Origin: Hyalella azteca
Taxonomy: Eukaryota; Arthropoda; Malacostraca; Amphipoda; Hyalellidae
Assembly: GCF_000764305.2 (NCBI RefSeq)
Contig: NW_025947367.1
Coordinates: forward strand, 376,157-440,156
Direction: 5' to 3'
Length of the DNA stretch: 64,000 bases
Positions within the stretch are counted from its first letter, which is position 1, and each line of letters begins with the position of its first letter. The position numbers and the translations under genes were made by a program. The notes under the pieces are model-generated. The model ran no database searches and was not told where the DNA came from. It saw only the letters and a list, made by a program, of their open reading frames with translations. Positions 22,541-35,553 of this stretch are shown here, piece after piece.

Positions 22541-25500
22541 GCCTAAACTGCAAGTGCCTACACGACTTGAGAACCTGCATTTCATGCACGCCGGATTAGA
22601 ATATGTAAACTGTTCGACTAAAATCAATAGAAACAAAAACTGAAAATAAATATTGTAGCTAATTACTAAGATAAAGATAACAATGCCGACAATAAGTGGA
22701 ATTGTATGCATCCAAAAGAATAATTGTACGATGGATCTTTCATAATTGATTCTGTTCATCACTCGAAGTGGTCTAGACGCACATTTCGTGTGTGATATTT
22801 AATTACAGAGTGTGGTTGTTTATACAACAATCTACGGGAGAACAATGAAACTCCAGTGCTGTGCTATTGTGCGCACTGAAAAGCCGATGCCTTTACGGGT
22901 CTTCCTTCTTAATTACGCCATGTGATCACCATCGTCGACATCACTACATTTATAGCTGCCAATGTGATGGGGATCTCTGTGAAAGACTGTATTGATGAAG
23001 AAGTTGTCATTAAAATGTACTGGGAAAGATATATATTTCTCAATGCATTCGAATAAATTTTTTTATTAGATTCTCACGACCAATTATGCAATTCAATGCA
23101 TTTTGTGTTATCCAAAGCATTTTTTGTTATCTCTCGTGATATTTAATGCCTACATTAATATACGGCCTCCGCTTAACCGCGCTCGTGTCATTTAATTGTG
23201 ACGTAAAATGACCTGAAAGAGAACTTTTTTGGGTGTGGCGCGTGAAGGGTTTGGTGTAAACAGCAAAAAATAACGACCGTCGCAATAAATCTGGCCTTTT
23301 AAGTAAAATCAAATTAGTTGTTCGGTGATAAGGAACTGTTTAAAATATTCCATGCCGTTTATTAATATTTAACTCACTTGCTTAAAACGTAGCAGCTGCT
23401 CCAAACATTTTCACATAGCTTGAATACACTTCGCGTACATCTTCTTGGTGTTACGAATAATCAACTTACTGAAATGTTACAAATTATAAGAAATCTTATA
23501 TATCCGCTATGTTGAAAGAAAGACCTCGATATCCTCTATATTGAGAAATAGCCTGTATGGAAAAAGAGTGCTTTGTGCATGTACTTCATTTCACTTGGTA
23601 CGGATATGTAAGGAATCAACTGTGTAAGTCGTTTCTCTAGCATTTATAATAATACTAATGTATCAACTTACCTAATTTTCTTATATTTTGCAAAATTGTT
23701 TCCCAACTCGGGAACACGCTTTGATTTCATTACAAATATCTGTATGAATTTTGAATCACTTCTTATAAACTTTCTTATTTATTTCGCCGCAATATAATAA
23801 TCATCAAATCATTTCATTCCCCTGCCATCTATATGAAAAATGGTTTCGTTTTTGCATTTTTTCCTGAAAAGAAACTGTGTTAGATAATGTATATAATTTA
23901 TATGGTGATTACTTTTATTTAATAGCCGTGAGTTCTTAAGACTGCTGACTTTTGATTTCAGCCTGGTGGGCCGTGTAAGGCAAACGGTTCATATATTGAC
24001 AGAGCTTTGATCAAAAGAAAGTCTCGACGGCTTAATTGTGCGTGCGCGGATGAAGAGAAAAATTCGAGTTCGTTTGCAAGTCGGGGGTGTGATCCAGGCG
24101 TTCGGCAACGAAGCGTAATCCAATAGATTTGCTCTTCTAGGAATGCCAATAACTTGCACTCACTCGACTACACCTGATAAATCCTATGTCTCAGTTTCAG
24201 GCAGCAATTAGAGGGTCTCTCGGCCAGTTAATTATCTCGGTGAGGGCTTTGTGAGCTCCGTCGAACTAATTGATTAAAGGGCTCATGAGGGGAGCGATGG
24301 GGGTGCCTACGCTGGCTGACGGGAGCTGCCGGGAGGGAAGAGGGATGTGATGTCCTCAATTGGGTGACGCAAACATCGAGGAGAAGAATGTTCATTGGAA
24401 ATTATGCAATAAAATAAATGAACCTTTATTTGTGAAATATTGTTTTCCTTTGCTACTTCAAGTTAGCAAAACAATGAGTTTTTCTGCGGCTTCCGTTGTT
24501 TTATGGCAGGGCAGGCTGACCAATCAAATTGTTATTACCTTCTAAATTATATGGGGATTTAATGCCGTAAGTTTTCATTTTCTTGCATTTTTTAGACTGT
24601 TACGTTATTCCGATGAAAAAAATCCCCGTTAAGTTGATTTAAACAAAGTCTCTTTAACTGCTTCTAAGGATACCATAACCACGCCAAATCATTGACATTT
24701 ACCGCTAGCGTCAGCGTTAGTAACAAAAGAACACCAAAAACTTCACCGATTTCATAATGATATTTACACGTGCGACATGACCAGTTCACACGAGTGCTTG
24801 AATAGAGTCCACTTCATCAGAAGGAAAGCCATTACCCACGACGAGTAATGAAGTCGAGCGGAGGGAAAAACCTATAATCTCCCTGCCGAGGACGCACCAT
24901 TGCATTTTGCTTCTGCACCATAAAGCAAACTACTCGAATTCTGGCGCGATGGTGTCATGGAACCGAGGTGGTCTGAAAGGAAACGCATAAACTTTGACAC
25001 TTGTGAAGAAGTTGCCTCAAAAGACTGAGAATAATTTGGTCATTAGTTGTTTCTTAATGCCGTATGCTGTATCAAATTTGAACTCCGTTTATTTTTATTG
25101 AGTGACCATCTTAGTGTCAAATCACACTTTGAGAAACGAGAAATTAGCTTCAAGGTCAATAATTATTTATTCTGAATCAGAACTATTTCGATCATGCCTT
25201 GTTAGTTGAAATAAAATCGTCGCTTTGCATCATTGTGGCCTCGTAACTTTTATAGAGCGAGAATTAATTTTCAATTGCAGTAACTTAACAGAATCCTTAT
25301 TTTCATGTGATGAGTGCCGGACGCCGCTTGAGATTACGAGCAATTTAACGTTAATCAAAGAAATAAAATATAAATAATTATTTGAAGCCTTGTAAAGGTT
25401 GCAAGTCTGATCTCTAACAGCGTTTGCCGCTCCTCGAAAAGTGGCTCTGCTGTAAGTAAGTTGAAGCACTTTGAGCTCCGCTGATAGACAGCTGATAAAT

Positions 25501-26779
25501 ACTTTGATGAGATGTAAGTTAAGAGCAAACAATGCTTTGAATGGCGAGCTTCATCACAGTAGATGAGAAAAATCCCAGGTGCAAACACCGGCGACGACTA
25601 CGATGGCTGCACGTGAATATCCGTCTGTTTCATCGCAGCAGAGTATCACCCTAAATCCCGGATCTTTAGTCGAGTTCATCGCCGTGGATGAACGTCGCTC
25701 TGACCGTGCAGCGCCAACTCTGAGCCTAACGCGCCCGTACGGACGGGCCAGGTTTGCAGAGACGCCTCCAGGACGTCTGTGTAGGCAGGCGAGGCTCTGT
25801 ATTACATTTCAAAAAGCCCCCGAGCCTCGTAAGTGATGTAGTCGAAATGTGAAGGATCGGGTCGGTGATGGTCGTTCTGTTTCCTATTTGTCAGAAGAGA
25901 AAAAGAAGCAACTCCGTAGAATTGGAGAGAATTGAGTGCGAGTCTTTGGTGGGGTGAGAGGGAGGAGGGGTGAAGGAGAGGGGACGACAGATGAGGCCAA
26001 AGAGAAGGGCAACGATATGATTGTGCTTAGAGAGGGTCATTCAAGAGCATGATGAGGTAATTGAAAGAGGGAACTTTGATGAGGGACACTGGCATCAAAA
26101 AGAATGCGTCGACTGAGAACTTGAATGAATTGAATAAGAGCTCATTAGATGATGTTCCAAGGGAGTCTTGATGATTGGTAGACATGTCGACATGAATGTA
26201 TGCGTGCATTGCCGGGACCGTTTTACTGATGGTATGAGCAAATCAAGGCAGTGGTTCAGATCGAGGAATGCATGGCATGCGCACATAAAGATGCAGCTTG
26301 AACAGGACAACAAACATGTGATTCAGCTCCAGAAGTCTCTGTTTGTGCAGATGATGTATAGCTTCTCAGGCGTTTCCCTGAGAACTGCAAAACTTGATAC
26401 CTGCAGATTAGACTCTTCTTGCTTCTATTGACGACATTCTGCATATTTCAAAAGTTCTGAGCAGAACACGACTGCATGCATCTTACCTAAGATGTTGCTT
26501 TCAGAGAAAGCATGATGCCAGAGTAATGAAGGTAGTGACAAAAAAATTAAAATTAAAATTAAATTAATTATACTTTCTTAGATGTTGAATTTTCATGTAC
26601 TGAGTGGGAATTTCGATCGAGTGAGCTGCACGTGCCTTCGTCATTATAGGGTAACGAATTTCCGGCACATACGGCGTAAGTCCCTATATGACTTAGCTGA
26701 GGCTACTCTTTCTTCACTCTGGTTACTAGTGTCAGCGGGGCCAAAAGTTGTGCCCTTAACTCTGACTCGAATCTCCTTA
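22541..26779. other. No gene recognised
   Basis: AT-rich to about 24,190, then scattered GC-richer patches (24,200-24,350; 24,840-24,960; 25,600-25,840; 25,920-26,000). The patch at 25,603-25,836 is an ATG-started + strand ORF of 77 residues with no domain. The ORF at 26,168-26,431 (+) overlaps others on the minus strand. G-rich purine tracts occur at 24,288-24,345 and 25,951-25,983. Confidence 0.4.
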
Positions 26780-27010
26780 CCAGTGTAACTGGTGTCGCTG
26801 GCTGTCACTAGCGCACGTTACTGGTATCGCTAGGCTGTTGCAAGCACACGTTACTGGTGTCACTAAGCTGACACTAGCGCTGGTTACCGGAGTTGCTACA
26901 GTCTTTCGACTGGTGTTGCTTCTCTGGTTTGCCAGCAGTGCGTGCATCCGTTACTGGTGTCACAGGCATGCGTTACTGGTGTCACTAGACTGCCCTTAGC
27001 GTACGTCACT
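26780..27010. repeat. Degenerate tandem repeat around TTACTGGTGTCACTAG
   Basis: The segment CGTTACTGGTGTCACTAG, with substitutions, recurs about five or six times at irregular spacing of roughly 30-50 bases, interleaved with CTGTCACTAGCGC-like pieces. The boundaries are approximate. Confidence 0.5.
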
Positions 27011-27199
27011 AGCGCGCTGGTGCCACCACTCAAAACGCCGTGGGTCTTCCCGACGCGGTGATCGGCACATCATGACGACGTCGAGCAACGAAGGCCTCAG
27101 CGTATAATAAGAGCGGCGTCGTGGATGGACGCTTCGGAACCTCAGGTTGTCCACCTGTGAATTGTGCGTGAATTGTAATGGAGAATTTCTTGTGGAGTG

Positions 27200-27420
27200 C
27201 AGGCGAGGAACGGAGTGAGGGGAAGGCGAGGAACGGAGTGAGGGGAAGGCGAGGAACGGAGTGAGAGGAAGGCTAGGTGAAGAGTGAGGGGAAGGCTAGG
27301 TGCAGAGTGAGGAGAAGGCGAGGAGCAGAGTGAGGGGAAGGCGAGGAGCAGAGTGAGGGGAAGGCGAGGAACAGAGTGAGGGGAAGGCGAGGAGCAGAGT
27401 GAGGTGCAGGCGAGGTGCAT
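27200..27420. repeat. 23-bp purine-rich minisatellite, about 10 copies
   Basis: The unit is close to AGGCGAGGAACGGAGTGAGG plus GGA. The + strand is almost all purine. Minus-strand ORFs over it (27,142-27,420 and 27,296-27,604) are repeat by-products rich in SPHS, LPLTL and LLAFPSLC-like residues, and I leave them out as genes. Confidence 0.9.
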
Positions 27421-30400
27421 TGGTGATGCAGGCGAGAAGTATGGCGCAGGGTGGTCTAACAGAACTTCTCATTGTAACATTTGAAATCCGAAATTGTATT
27501 AACTCATCGAAGCGATCACTAAATAAACAATCTCTGCGTTTAAAATATACATTTACATATTCAATAGGTAACAATTTCATTTCCCGACTTGCCCTCAACG
27601 TCACGTTTTAGATGTACTGAGAACCACTATGTAGGCATTGAATGCACGTAAAACGTCAAGCTGGATGTAAAGTGTTTGGAGACAGGCGCATTGAAGGAAA
27701 TATTCCATACCATGTAATTGAATAATACGCACCTGACGAGAGCCATGGGATCGGTCATTATAGGGGCTTCTCACTTGATTACCTACACCCGTTCGTGTTA
27801 ACGAGACCCTCGGTAGTTTTTCTTCTTCTATTATTCGGTAAGCTCTTACATGTGTTCCCTCAACTCCTCCTTTGTCATCCCTCGATTGTTTCAACAAGTT
27901 TTGTGTCGCGTGGGAAGCAAGCGGGCGAATTGTATCTCTGCATGTCACGAGGGGAGAGCTGTTAATAATAACTGCTTCTTTCAGTGAAGCTTCATGTGTG
28001 GAGAACGGGACTTTTGAAATTCAATCTCTGTGTTCCTGTGTTCTCATTGACAATGAGACTTTTTCCTTGTTTTTAAAGGGAGTTCATTGAATGCATGAAA
28101 TAAATTTTGCTTCAGTTAGTGTAAATCAAGGCTTTTGCTCCCAACATTTATTCAATCACGGTAAAATTGGCCTCCAAAATAGTCCGTGAATTTTGTTGGG
28201 AAATTTATATTAATAATTGACCTATTGTCATAATTGACGTATTGTTAGTTTTATTTGAATAATATGATAGCAAGCTAGTTTCCACACGCATATGCCTCAG
28301 ACAGTGGTTGAAGCTTGAAATTAAAAATTGCATGCATTTCTTTCAGATCGTTGCGTGGTGGCTGATAATTTACAGCGAATCTCGTTTACTGTATGAAATT
28401 CTTGTTATAAATACACAATTCTTGTTGTCTCCAAAATTACAATCTTATGTTTTTTTTTGTTCTTGCTGTGCACTGTACAATAGGAACAAAATTACATATC
28501 ATTGTATAGCAAAAGATTAAGGATGCAAATGCCGAAAGCTGACGTCGTAATTAAAGTACATTGAGGATTTTACTTTTTTTATGAACCTGTGGTATAATAT
28601 AAAGATCTATTGAAAAGTGCATGAATGATTCTATTGATGTTGTGAAAATTTTCAGACAAAAACTGGGCACTCTGTTGTCGTGTTTGTAACTTAAACTTTG
28701 GGGGTGAAATTTGTTTGAAAATAAAGATAAAATATAAATTGTAAATTTGCCGGTATGATGAAAGGCTTTTTTCTGTCACGCCCAAAGCGACGGTGCAAAC
28801 GTAGCACTAATGAGATCTTCTTCGAAAATGCTTATCCAGCAAATATTTTGCTCGTCATCAATTAATTAGCCAACAAACTCGAGTGGATTTAGCAGTGCTT
28901 TTTAATCAGAGCTGCCAAAGCGCAAAGCTGATTTTAACGGAGCTGTTAGCAGCAGCCACTTTTCATTGTTTGTCCGCATATGAAGTATAATATTGGAGCA
29001 TCGCCCGGTACTCGAAACATTAATGCAATGAATATACTTGCTGATAATTATCTTAGCTAGGAAATGAACTGTGATCGAGGGCAGCATCATTAAACCCTTC
29101 ACAATGCGCTCCTAAGAGCTTAGCTAACGCGCGACCCTGCCTCACATCAGCCTAATGCAGCGCCTGACGCACTCGTGTACATCACAACTGCCACAGAACA
29201 GCACAGAACTTTAGTTAATTAATATTCAGTTTCAGTTGATGATAAGGAAATAGTCAGCATGACTCATTACCGTGATACAAATTACGGCAGAGAATCTCTA
29301 ATATTTATGTAGACACTCGCACTGCGTATGCTTGTGTAAATCGAAGTCTTCGAGGTGAGCACAATAGAATCCCGGGTGCCTGTGACTACAATTGTTACAA
29401 TTTTTAAATACGAGAAGGATATGACGTTACTCAACATTTTACCTATAGATAAGATCTTTGGATATTTTTTCGCAGAAAATAAGTGAGCGCAATTTCCCGC
29501 ATCGTATGACACAGTAGGGATCAGGCTCGCTGTACCCTTCAAATTATGATAATAATCCAAAATGCTACGCTGATTAATCCTTTAAGTTATACATGGCGTA
29601 GAGAAGATTTTAGTTGTGAACGTATTTCTCAAGCAGTCAAGCTGAATTAAATTTAATTTTTTTATAAAATAATATCACATTCTTGATAGAGTACATGATC
29701 AGTATTGGACATTTTAACCGTTAAAAATCTCGTGTCAGAAAATAGAAAATTTTAAAGTTATAATTCAGTAATAATGATCAAGTTCAATAGCGCTTCGATA
29801 TTCTACATCTAAGAGAGCCAATTATTATAAATGCTGTGCAACTAACTTGTGCGCAAAGTTTAGTCTTGTAATTCTTCACCTGAAAAATCGACTCAAGACC
29901 GTTTGTCAATTCCGAGAGAACATTGTCAAGTCCTTTATCACACTTTGAACAGAATATAATTTAAGTTTCTCTTTCTTCAGGCTTGCTTCTGTTTCCGTAA
30001 AAACAATTTTTGTAATAATCTGTAATATAAGTGCATAAACATAGTGTCATCTTTAAGCTTATATTCCATCCATTGTAACTTTCTCTAAATATTCAGTTCG
30101 AACGTCACAGCAAAGTTTGTTCATCACTATTGGACATCTTTGCTATTATTTTAAATTTTGATTGGATCCTCGACATTCCTTCGAATATATTAAGGTTCCT
30201 ATTCATTCATTTCCATTAAAATACATTCAGATAACAGACGAATTACCATCCAATTGCAGCTCCGGTAAAATGAATAACTTAAATCTTCGGGTAAAACTCC
30301 GTGGAGTTTTCCGAACCCCGGCCTCCTGACAGCATTGGGTATAAGATGCGTAGCGAAATAATGGTCATGTACGAGAGCCTATTTGCTCAGAAGTATTTTT

Positions 30401-33400
30401 ACTATGTTTTGGTTTCATCATGGAATTTGGATTTAGACCAGTTCGATAACAACCAACTCTAATATCACAATCCCTTCTCCTGCCCACTTGAATTTAATAA
30501 TTCCAGAATATCTTCCTGTACTTTATTATCCACAATTCCATTGTATATCTTTACAATAATTTTTCCGAATTTCGACGTTTTTTTGTGGAACGATGTAACT
30601 TTACATTTAAAGTGAATTAGTGACAGTCCTTTACTTGGTAGTAGAGAAATAAGTATGACGAATTCACTGCAAATAAATGAAACATATATAAATAAATATT
30701 CGAAACCATTTTACCAATCTACTTTTTTCTCGTAACTTTGATTATATTCAGAAAAATATTTCAGACTGGATAAATCATTAACTCATCCGTGAATTTCATG
30801 GAAATAAAATTCGAATTTTTTTCCTGCTCCGGAGAGTATGTATATTTTTACCGAACTTGAAACACTATAAAATAGATCACTTGGGAAGATTTTTTCGTTT
30901 ATTAGATTGAATTACTATTAGGTTGAGTCTTAACATATTAGCGTTGAATTATTATATATATTAGATTGAATTATTATTCGGTTGAGTCTTAATAACTGCG
31001 TAGGTTGAAAGAAAAGTTTGTTGTTCAATCCTTTATACAAGAAATGATGACATAAGGCATGTTATGTAGTCATGCCACTCAGAGTGCACACCGCATCGTA
31101 CATTACTAGAGAGTCCACGAGGAAACTAAGGAAAACAAAACGAAAACAATGCCTTGAAAATAATGTTCATACACGTATTGCACACAAAAGCTCTAAATTA
31201 ATATGCTCCATCCAAATTAAAGGGTTGGAGTTATTCAATATGGAAAATACAAGGCGAGTGAAAAATGTGAGCGTTTTCAAGGTGAAAAAGTTCGAAAACT
31301 ACACAGATTTTTCTTAATTCAAAAATACATGTTTTAAAAAGGATGACTAAGCAGAGATTCAAGACGTGTATCCAAACTCTTAATCACATTCGCTTCAAGA
31401 TAAAAAGTTAATACCGAGAGCACCATCCTTGACTGACGCTTAGCATATAGGGTCGAAATACGTCGTGCTACAGCCACGCATTGTGGAACAAAATAACACT
31501 TTTGTTATGTCTTAAATTTTTATGAAATTCATATTGAAACACCACTCTAACGTCGTTGTTTTTGTATTTACACATTTTTATTTTAGAGAGTTACTATAAC
31601 AGATTATCGATTATTAATAAAAATGTTACCAATATGCCCTCATCATGTTCTCAGATAACCAGTTCAAGTTGGTGGACAAAAGTAATAGTGATTGATTCAA
31701 TGATTGAGCCGATACAAATTCAAAGATAATATTGTAAAGCGGCCTCCTAAAATTTGACACGGACATTAGATTATTAAATCAACAACAGAGGCGCGTCCGG
31801 AAATTGATCTTGAGACTCGGATACCACAAGAAGTATGTCATAAACCTATACTCCACCTAGTCAAATATCTCAAAATAAAGGAAACATTCATTTGAAAGGC
31901 GACATTATCTTCGAACGACACAGAATTTTTGTGACGAGTACTGGAACATTTCTGCAATTTGAAAAAAAGATGAAATTTAGTCTACTTGAAATAAGGGTCG
32001 AATTTCTCTTACATAAAAATGTATGAATTTTTACCAAGTGCTCTAAACCACTGAAATAGAGAATGTGTGAAGAATAAACCAGAGAAGTTTCATCCCTTCA
32101 GGGGATCACGTATTTAATGCATTTATTGCATACAGAATAGTGTTTCTAATTGTCTAGTCTAATTGTCCATAAATAAAATGAAACATTCAAATTAATTGCA
32201 CTGTCTTCGTTATCTGATGATTGCACTCCCTCTACTAATTGATTGATTGCACTGCCACGATCTGGATTTATTGCCAAATTTTTCAGGTGATCTTAAAAAA
32301 CTCGAGATTAACAGCAGAAAAATGTTATGAAAATAACCGTCATTGAAATAACAGCATATCACGATTGAAAAATGGAAGGAATTAATCGAAGTGTTCATGA
32401 CGATGAAGTGATTAAAAGGATGTCACTTTTTAAAGCAAGCTGGCGTAGACCAAATAGATCAGCCTGAGATATGGCCAATATATTTACTGCAGAAATTTTA
32501 TTTGTATGAATTGACAAACGAAATGATTTAGTAAGTACGTAATCGATTACCGATGTATGTAACATTCACTGAATATTACCGTTACCAGCAAATTAGACAA
32601 GATTACAATCAGACCACCCAAATATAGAACAACAGCATAAATGGAACACAGGTGAAAGATTAAACGATTAGAAAAAATGAGCCTCCAATTCTACAATTTG
32701 TTTAATTTTCTGATTATAATGACTTATGATGCGTTCAGCTCCTTCTTCATTCAATTCATTTCTTAATTAACGCAGGCCAACATTCCATTTAATTCACCGT
32801 AAAAAATAACAGCACCAAGCCATAGAGTTTCCGTGGAACATCTAATAAAAATGCGCGCAAGCAGAAGATGCTGTTAGTAGAACTTGCTGGTCAATATTTT
32901 GTGGATAAAAATTATACATTTTCTCCGGCATAAATTATCCATGATGAACATATTTTAAAATTGAATTATACCTAAAAAAATTGCACTGAACAATTACATT
33001 ATTCACAATTAGACAAAGATGCTAGATTTCTAAGAACGTATCACGACGGGAGTGAAAAGTCAGGAAACTTTGAGGCAGCTGTTTTTTGAACTCAAACGCA
33101 TACTTTCCATAACGAGATGATATAACATTAAACTATCTAATGTGAGGATGATTTAGTTTCACCTTGCACATTCCACCGACTTCCATTTGAAGCTCGTACA
33201 TCTCTGTGACGTACAATAAATACACTTACACTGGAACCACCCTCTACCTGCCGCACCAGAGCGCACAGTTCTCGGCTTCAACTACGCTTCATTACACGCA
33301 ATAATTTACACACGCAATTGTCTACGTACACACGCTATTTACATAAAGTTTTCACAAGAAAAGATAAGCTACGTACTTTTTTTTACATTCACAGTCGTTG

Positions 33401-33476
33401 AAGCTCTTTGTTGACGAATTCAGACAGCGTTATACCCAGTAAAGCGCCAATTAATGAATACAATGACACGAAATTA
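27421..33476. other. No gene recognised; includes the possible 3' UTR of the homeobox gene
   Basis: AT-rich DNA with only short ORFs. A twofold repeat of about 58-base period (TAGATTGAATTATTATT... GGTTGAGTCTTAA) lies at 30,899-30,992. On the minus strand the first poly(A)-like hexamers after the homeobox stop codon are ATTAAA at about 32,793-32,788 and AATAAA at 32,502-32,497, so a 3' UTR of about 0.7-1 kb is possible. Confidence 0.45.
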
Positions 33477-34472
33477 TCAAGATGACGTTGGATTCGATAC
33501 ATCCCTTTCGCATTTTTCGCTTCTCGCTAAGGAATCTGCCAGAAATTCCCGTTTATTGGTGTCTGCTACTGCTTGCACCTGACAAACTTCATTGGTATTT
33601 TGTTTATCCATAACCAAGTCTGGAAATGATTTACCTGGAGGAGGTTTCGATTGATGTTCTTCGTGAGTTCGCCATTTATTTTGCAAAGAATGCTTATCTA
33701 CGGATGATCGATCTACGCCTGGCGCGCCGTGCTCAACAACACTGCTCTCAAATCTCTGAGGCGATGTTTTAGGTTGCATCTTCTCATCGTTTGTTATAGA
33801 GCCACAAACTGATGATACCGTAGTGCGCTGCTCTGGTTGCAATCCTAGGGAATTCTTCTCAGTGCGAATGGAGCTTAAGTTGCATTTATTATTGCTTGTT
33901 TCTTTGTTATGATTGAGCTCTTCGTCTTTAACAAGAAAACTTTTTTCTTTGTCGTCCTTTAGACGTAATGACTGTAAAGAAGCTTCAGGAAGGTGATCAT
34001 TTTGTTCAGAAGTAGAGGATTCAAATCTTTTCTTTACATCTGGAGAATCCTGAGACTGGTTTGATATCGCCAATTGCATGACGTTCTTGAAATGACTTTG
34101 GACATTTGCAGCTTGGTCAACGGTCGATTCTAGATTGCACTTTATTCCCAAGTCACTGCTAATTAATGTTAAATCCTTGGCTTTATTACATGACTCATTT
34201 TGTGTGAGTTTGGATGCATCCAACGACGTCTTGACCACGCATCGGGCATGGCTGCTGGTGTCGTTGACGGAGTTACTAGAGTCTAAGAAGTGTTCCCGCA
34301 CTGCAGAAAAAGAGGTATTATTCGCCGGCCGCATGGCTTGCAGCGACTGTGACTGGCAATGGAGACCGGCCGGCGGGTACGAGACCGAGACCGCCTTGCG
34401 ACCGTCCGGGGCGCCCAGGGACGACGAAGTCTCCTCGCCACTCGAGACGTCGCTGGCGCAGCCTGCGCTCGC
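33477..34472 (-). CDS. NK7-like homeobox gene, terminal coding exon
   Basis: A 996-base frame (331 codons plus stop) following acceptor TTATCCATCAG (AG at 34,474-34,473), phase 0. It begins ASAGCASDVSSGEETSSSLG. The first in-frame Met is codon 47, at 34,334, but this is internal. The region is polar, rich in Ser, Asn, Lys, Glu and Gln, with no recognisable domain and no clear EH1-type repressor motif, so it is probably a long disordered tail. A 331-residue open frame in AT-rich DNA is far beyond chance. GC-rich codons at the 5' end give way to AT-rich codons further on. The antisense ORF at 34,135-34,476 is a shadow. Confidence 0.85.
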   Translation of the reverse strand, partial: ASAGCASDVSSGEETSSSLGAPDGRKAVSVSYPPAGLHCQSQSLQAMRPANNTSFSAVREHFLDSSNSVNDTSSHARCVVKTSLDASKLTQNESCNKAKDLTLISSDLGIKCNLESTVDQAANVQSHFKNVMQLAISNQSQDSPDVKKRFESSTSEQNDHLPEASLQSLRLKDDKEKSFLVKDEELNHNKETSNNKCNLSSIRTEKNSLGLQPEQRTTVSSVCGSITNDEKMQPKTSPQRFESSVVEHGAPGVDRSSVDKHSLQNKWRTHEEHQSKPPPGKSFPDLVMDKQNTNEVCQVQAVADTNKREFLADSLARSEKCERDVSNPTSS

Positions 34473-34653
34473 CTGATGGATAAATTCAACAAGAAAACTT
34501 ACTTCCCGGTCTAAAAATTCATTGATTTTAATCTAAACTAAGTTCAATGTTGTGTGATTTTGTTCGGAGTTACACTAAATGTTAGCAAGAAATTTCAAAT
34601 TAATGAATAAATTTGAGAATATCTACTAAATTCTCGACGTGAATATTTCAGAC

Positions 34654-34719
34654 CTGCGATGGGCTGGCGGGGGTGCTGCTGGCTTCAGATATCGTCCTGT
34701 TGGACGTCCCGTCAGGCTG
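34654..34719 (-). CDS. NK7-like homeobox gene, small exon 3' of the homeobox
   Basis: A 66-base exon (22 codons, phase 0) reading QPDGTSNRTISEASSTPASP then SQ, followed by donor CAG|GTCTGA. The acceptor is a tandem NAGNAG (CCAGCAG), so the exon may start at 34,719 or 34,716, including or skipping one Gln. The content is Ser/Thr/Pro-rich and polar. The phase agrees with both neighbours, which supports its being real despite its size. Confidence 0.7.
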
Positions 34720-34721
34720 CT
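34716..34721 (-). promoter_or_regulatory. Tandem NAGNAG splice acceptor
   Basis: On the minus strand CCAGCAG offers two AG acceptors three bases apart. Use of one or the other changes the protein by a single Gln without shifting the frame. Confidence 0.5.
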
Positions 34722-35391
34722 GGACGAGGCAAACAAACATTAGAAATATTTTATTTAATGGTCTTATGTCGAGATCAACATTCAACAATTATAATAATAA
34801 CGTTTATCGTCATCGGGTACAAATTAATGCAATGACAAAACACAGTAATCGAAAATTTAAAATAACAGTTTATTTCCTAATGATGTATGAAAATCCTTCA
34901 TATAAGGTTAACTGTCAAACCTCAAACTAGATTGCTGTCTAAGAAAAAGATTACATCGTTTCAAAATTCATCATTCAAGACGTGTTGACTTCTGAAGAAG
35001 CATTAAGAAAAACTTACATTTATTCATCAGTTACATTAACAGGAATAAGAGATGACATCAACAATAGCTGGGTCTATACTTTCAAAAAAGTTAAGAGATC
35101 GTAAGTTCATCCGCCAATCATTGACGGCCTTTCAAGCCAAATCCACCAATAATAGACAAAAAAATAGAGCGTAAGTACTTACGTTCATTTAGCGAGTTTT
35201 GATAGTATGGCCCCTGATTAATAACTTCAACCGTAACTCCAAAAAATAAATATTCTTTGTGGTAGTGTTCGAGCATGAATTCAGCATTAATTTTTGGAAA
35301 ATGCGAACCCCTCTGATATCGTCAGCGCTGTCGAACATCCAATAATAAGGCTTAATCAGAAGTGTATGAAGAAGCGATCAGCTAAACGAAC

Positions 35392-35553
35392 CTTGCCATG
35401 CACTGCCCCCAGGCCGTGCAGGGGCGCCGCTGAACCAGCGGCGCTTTTGCGGTTTTTGGCGGAGGTCGAATTTTTGAGCTCTGCAGCCTCAGCGTTGGTC
35501 ACGCCTTCCACCTTCTTCCACTTGGTGCGTCGGTTCTGGAACCAAATTTTCAC
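35392..35553 (-). CDS. NK7-like homeobox gene, homeodomain recognition helix and linker
   Basis: A 162-base exon (54 codons, phase 0 at both ends) between acceptor TTTTTTCTTGGCAG and donor AAG|GTTCGT. It begins VKIWFQNRRTKWKK, which is homeodomain helix 3 from residue 45 onward, with the invariant W48, F49, N51 and R53. Gln at position 50 predicts binding to TAAT-type or NK-type sites. It then reads VEGVTNAEAAELKNSTSAKN and an Ala/Gly/Ser-rich stretch ending AVHGK. Joined to the exon at 61,545-61,397, it makes a complete 60-residue homeodomain without gap or stop, even though the two parts lie about 25.8 kb apart. Confidence 0.95.

Noticed and set aside
27142..27604. Minus-strand Ser/Pro/Leu-rich ORFs as a low-complexity protein
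   Set aside because: They lie over the 23-bp purine-rich minisatellite and reflect it.
34135..34492. ORFs on the + strand and in another minus frame over the homeobox terminal exon
   Set aside because: They are shadows of the phase-consistent exon 34,472-33,477.
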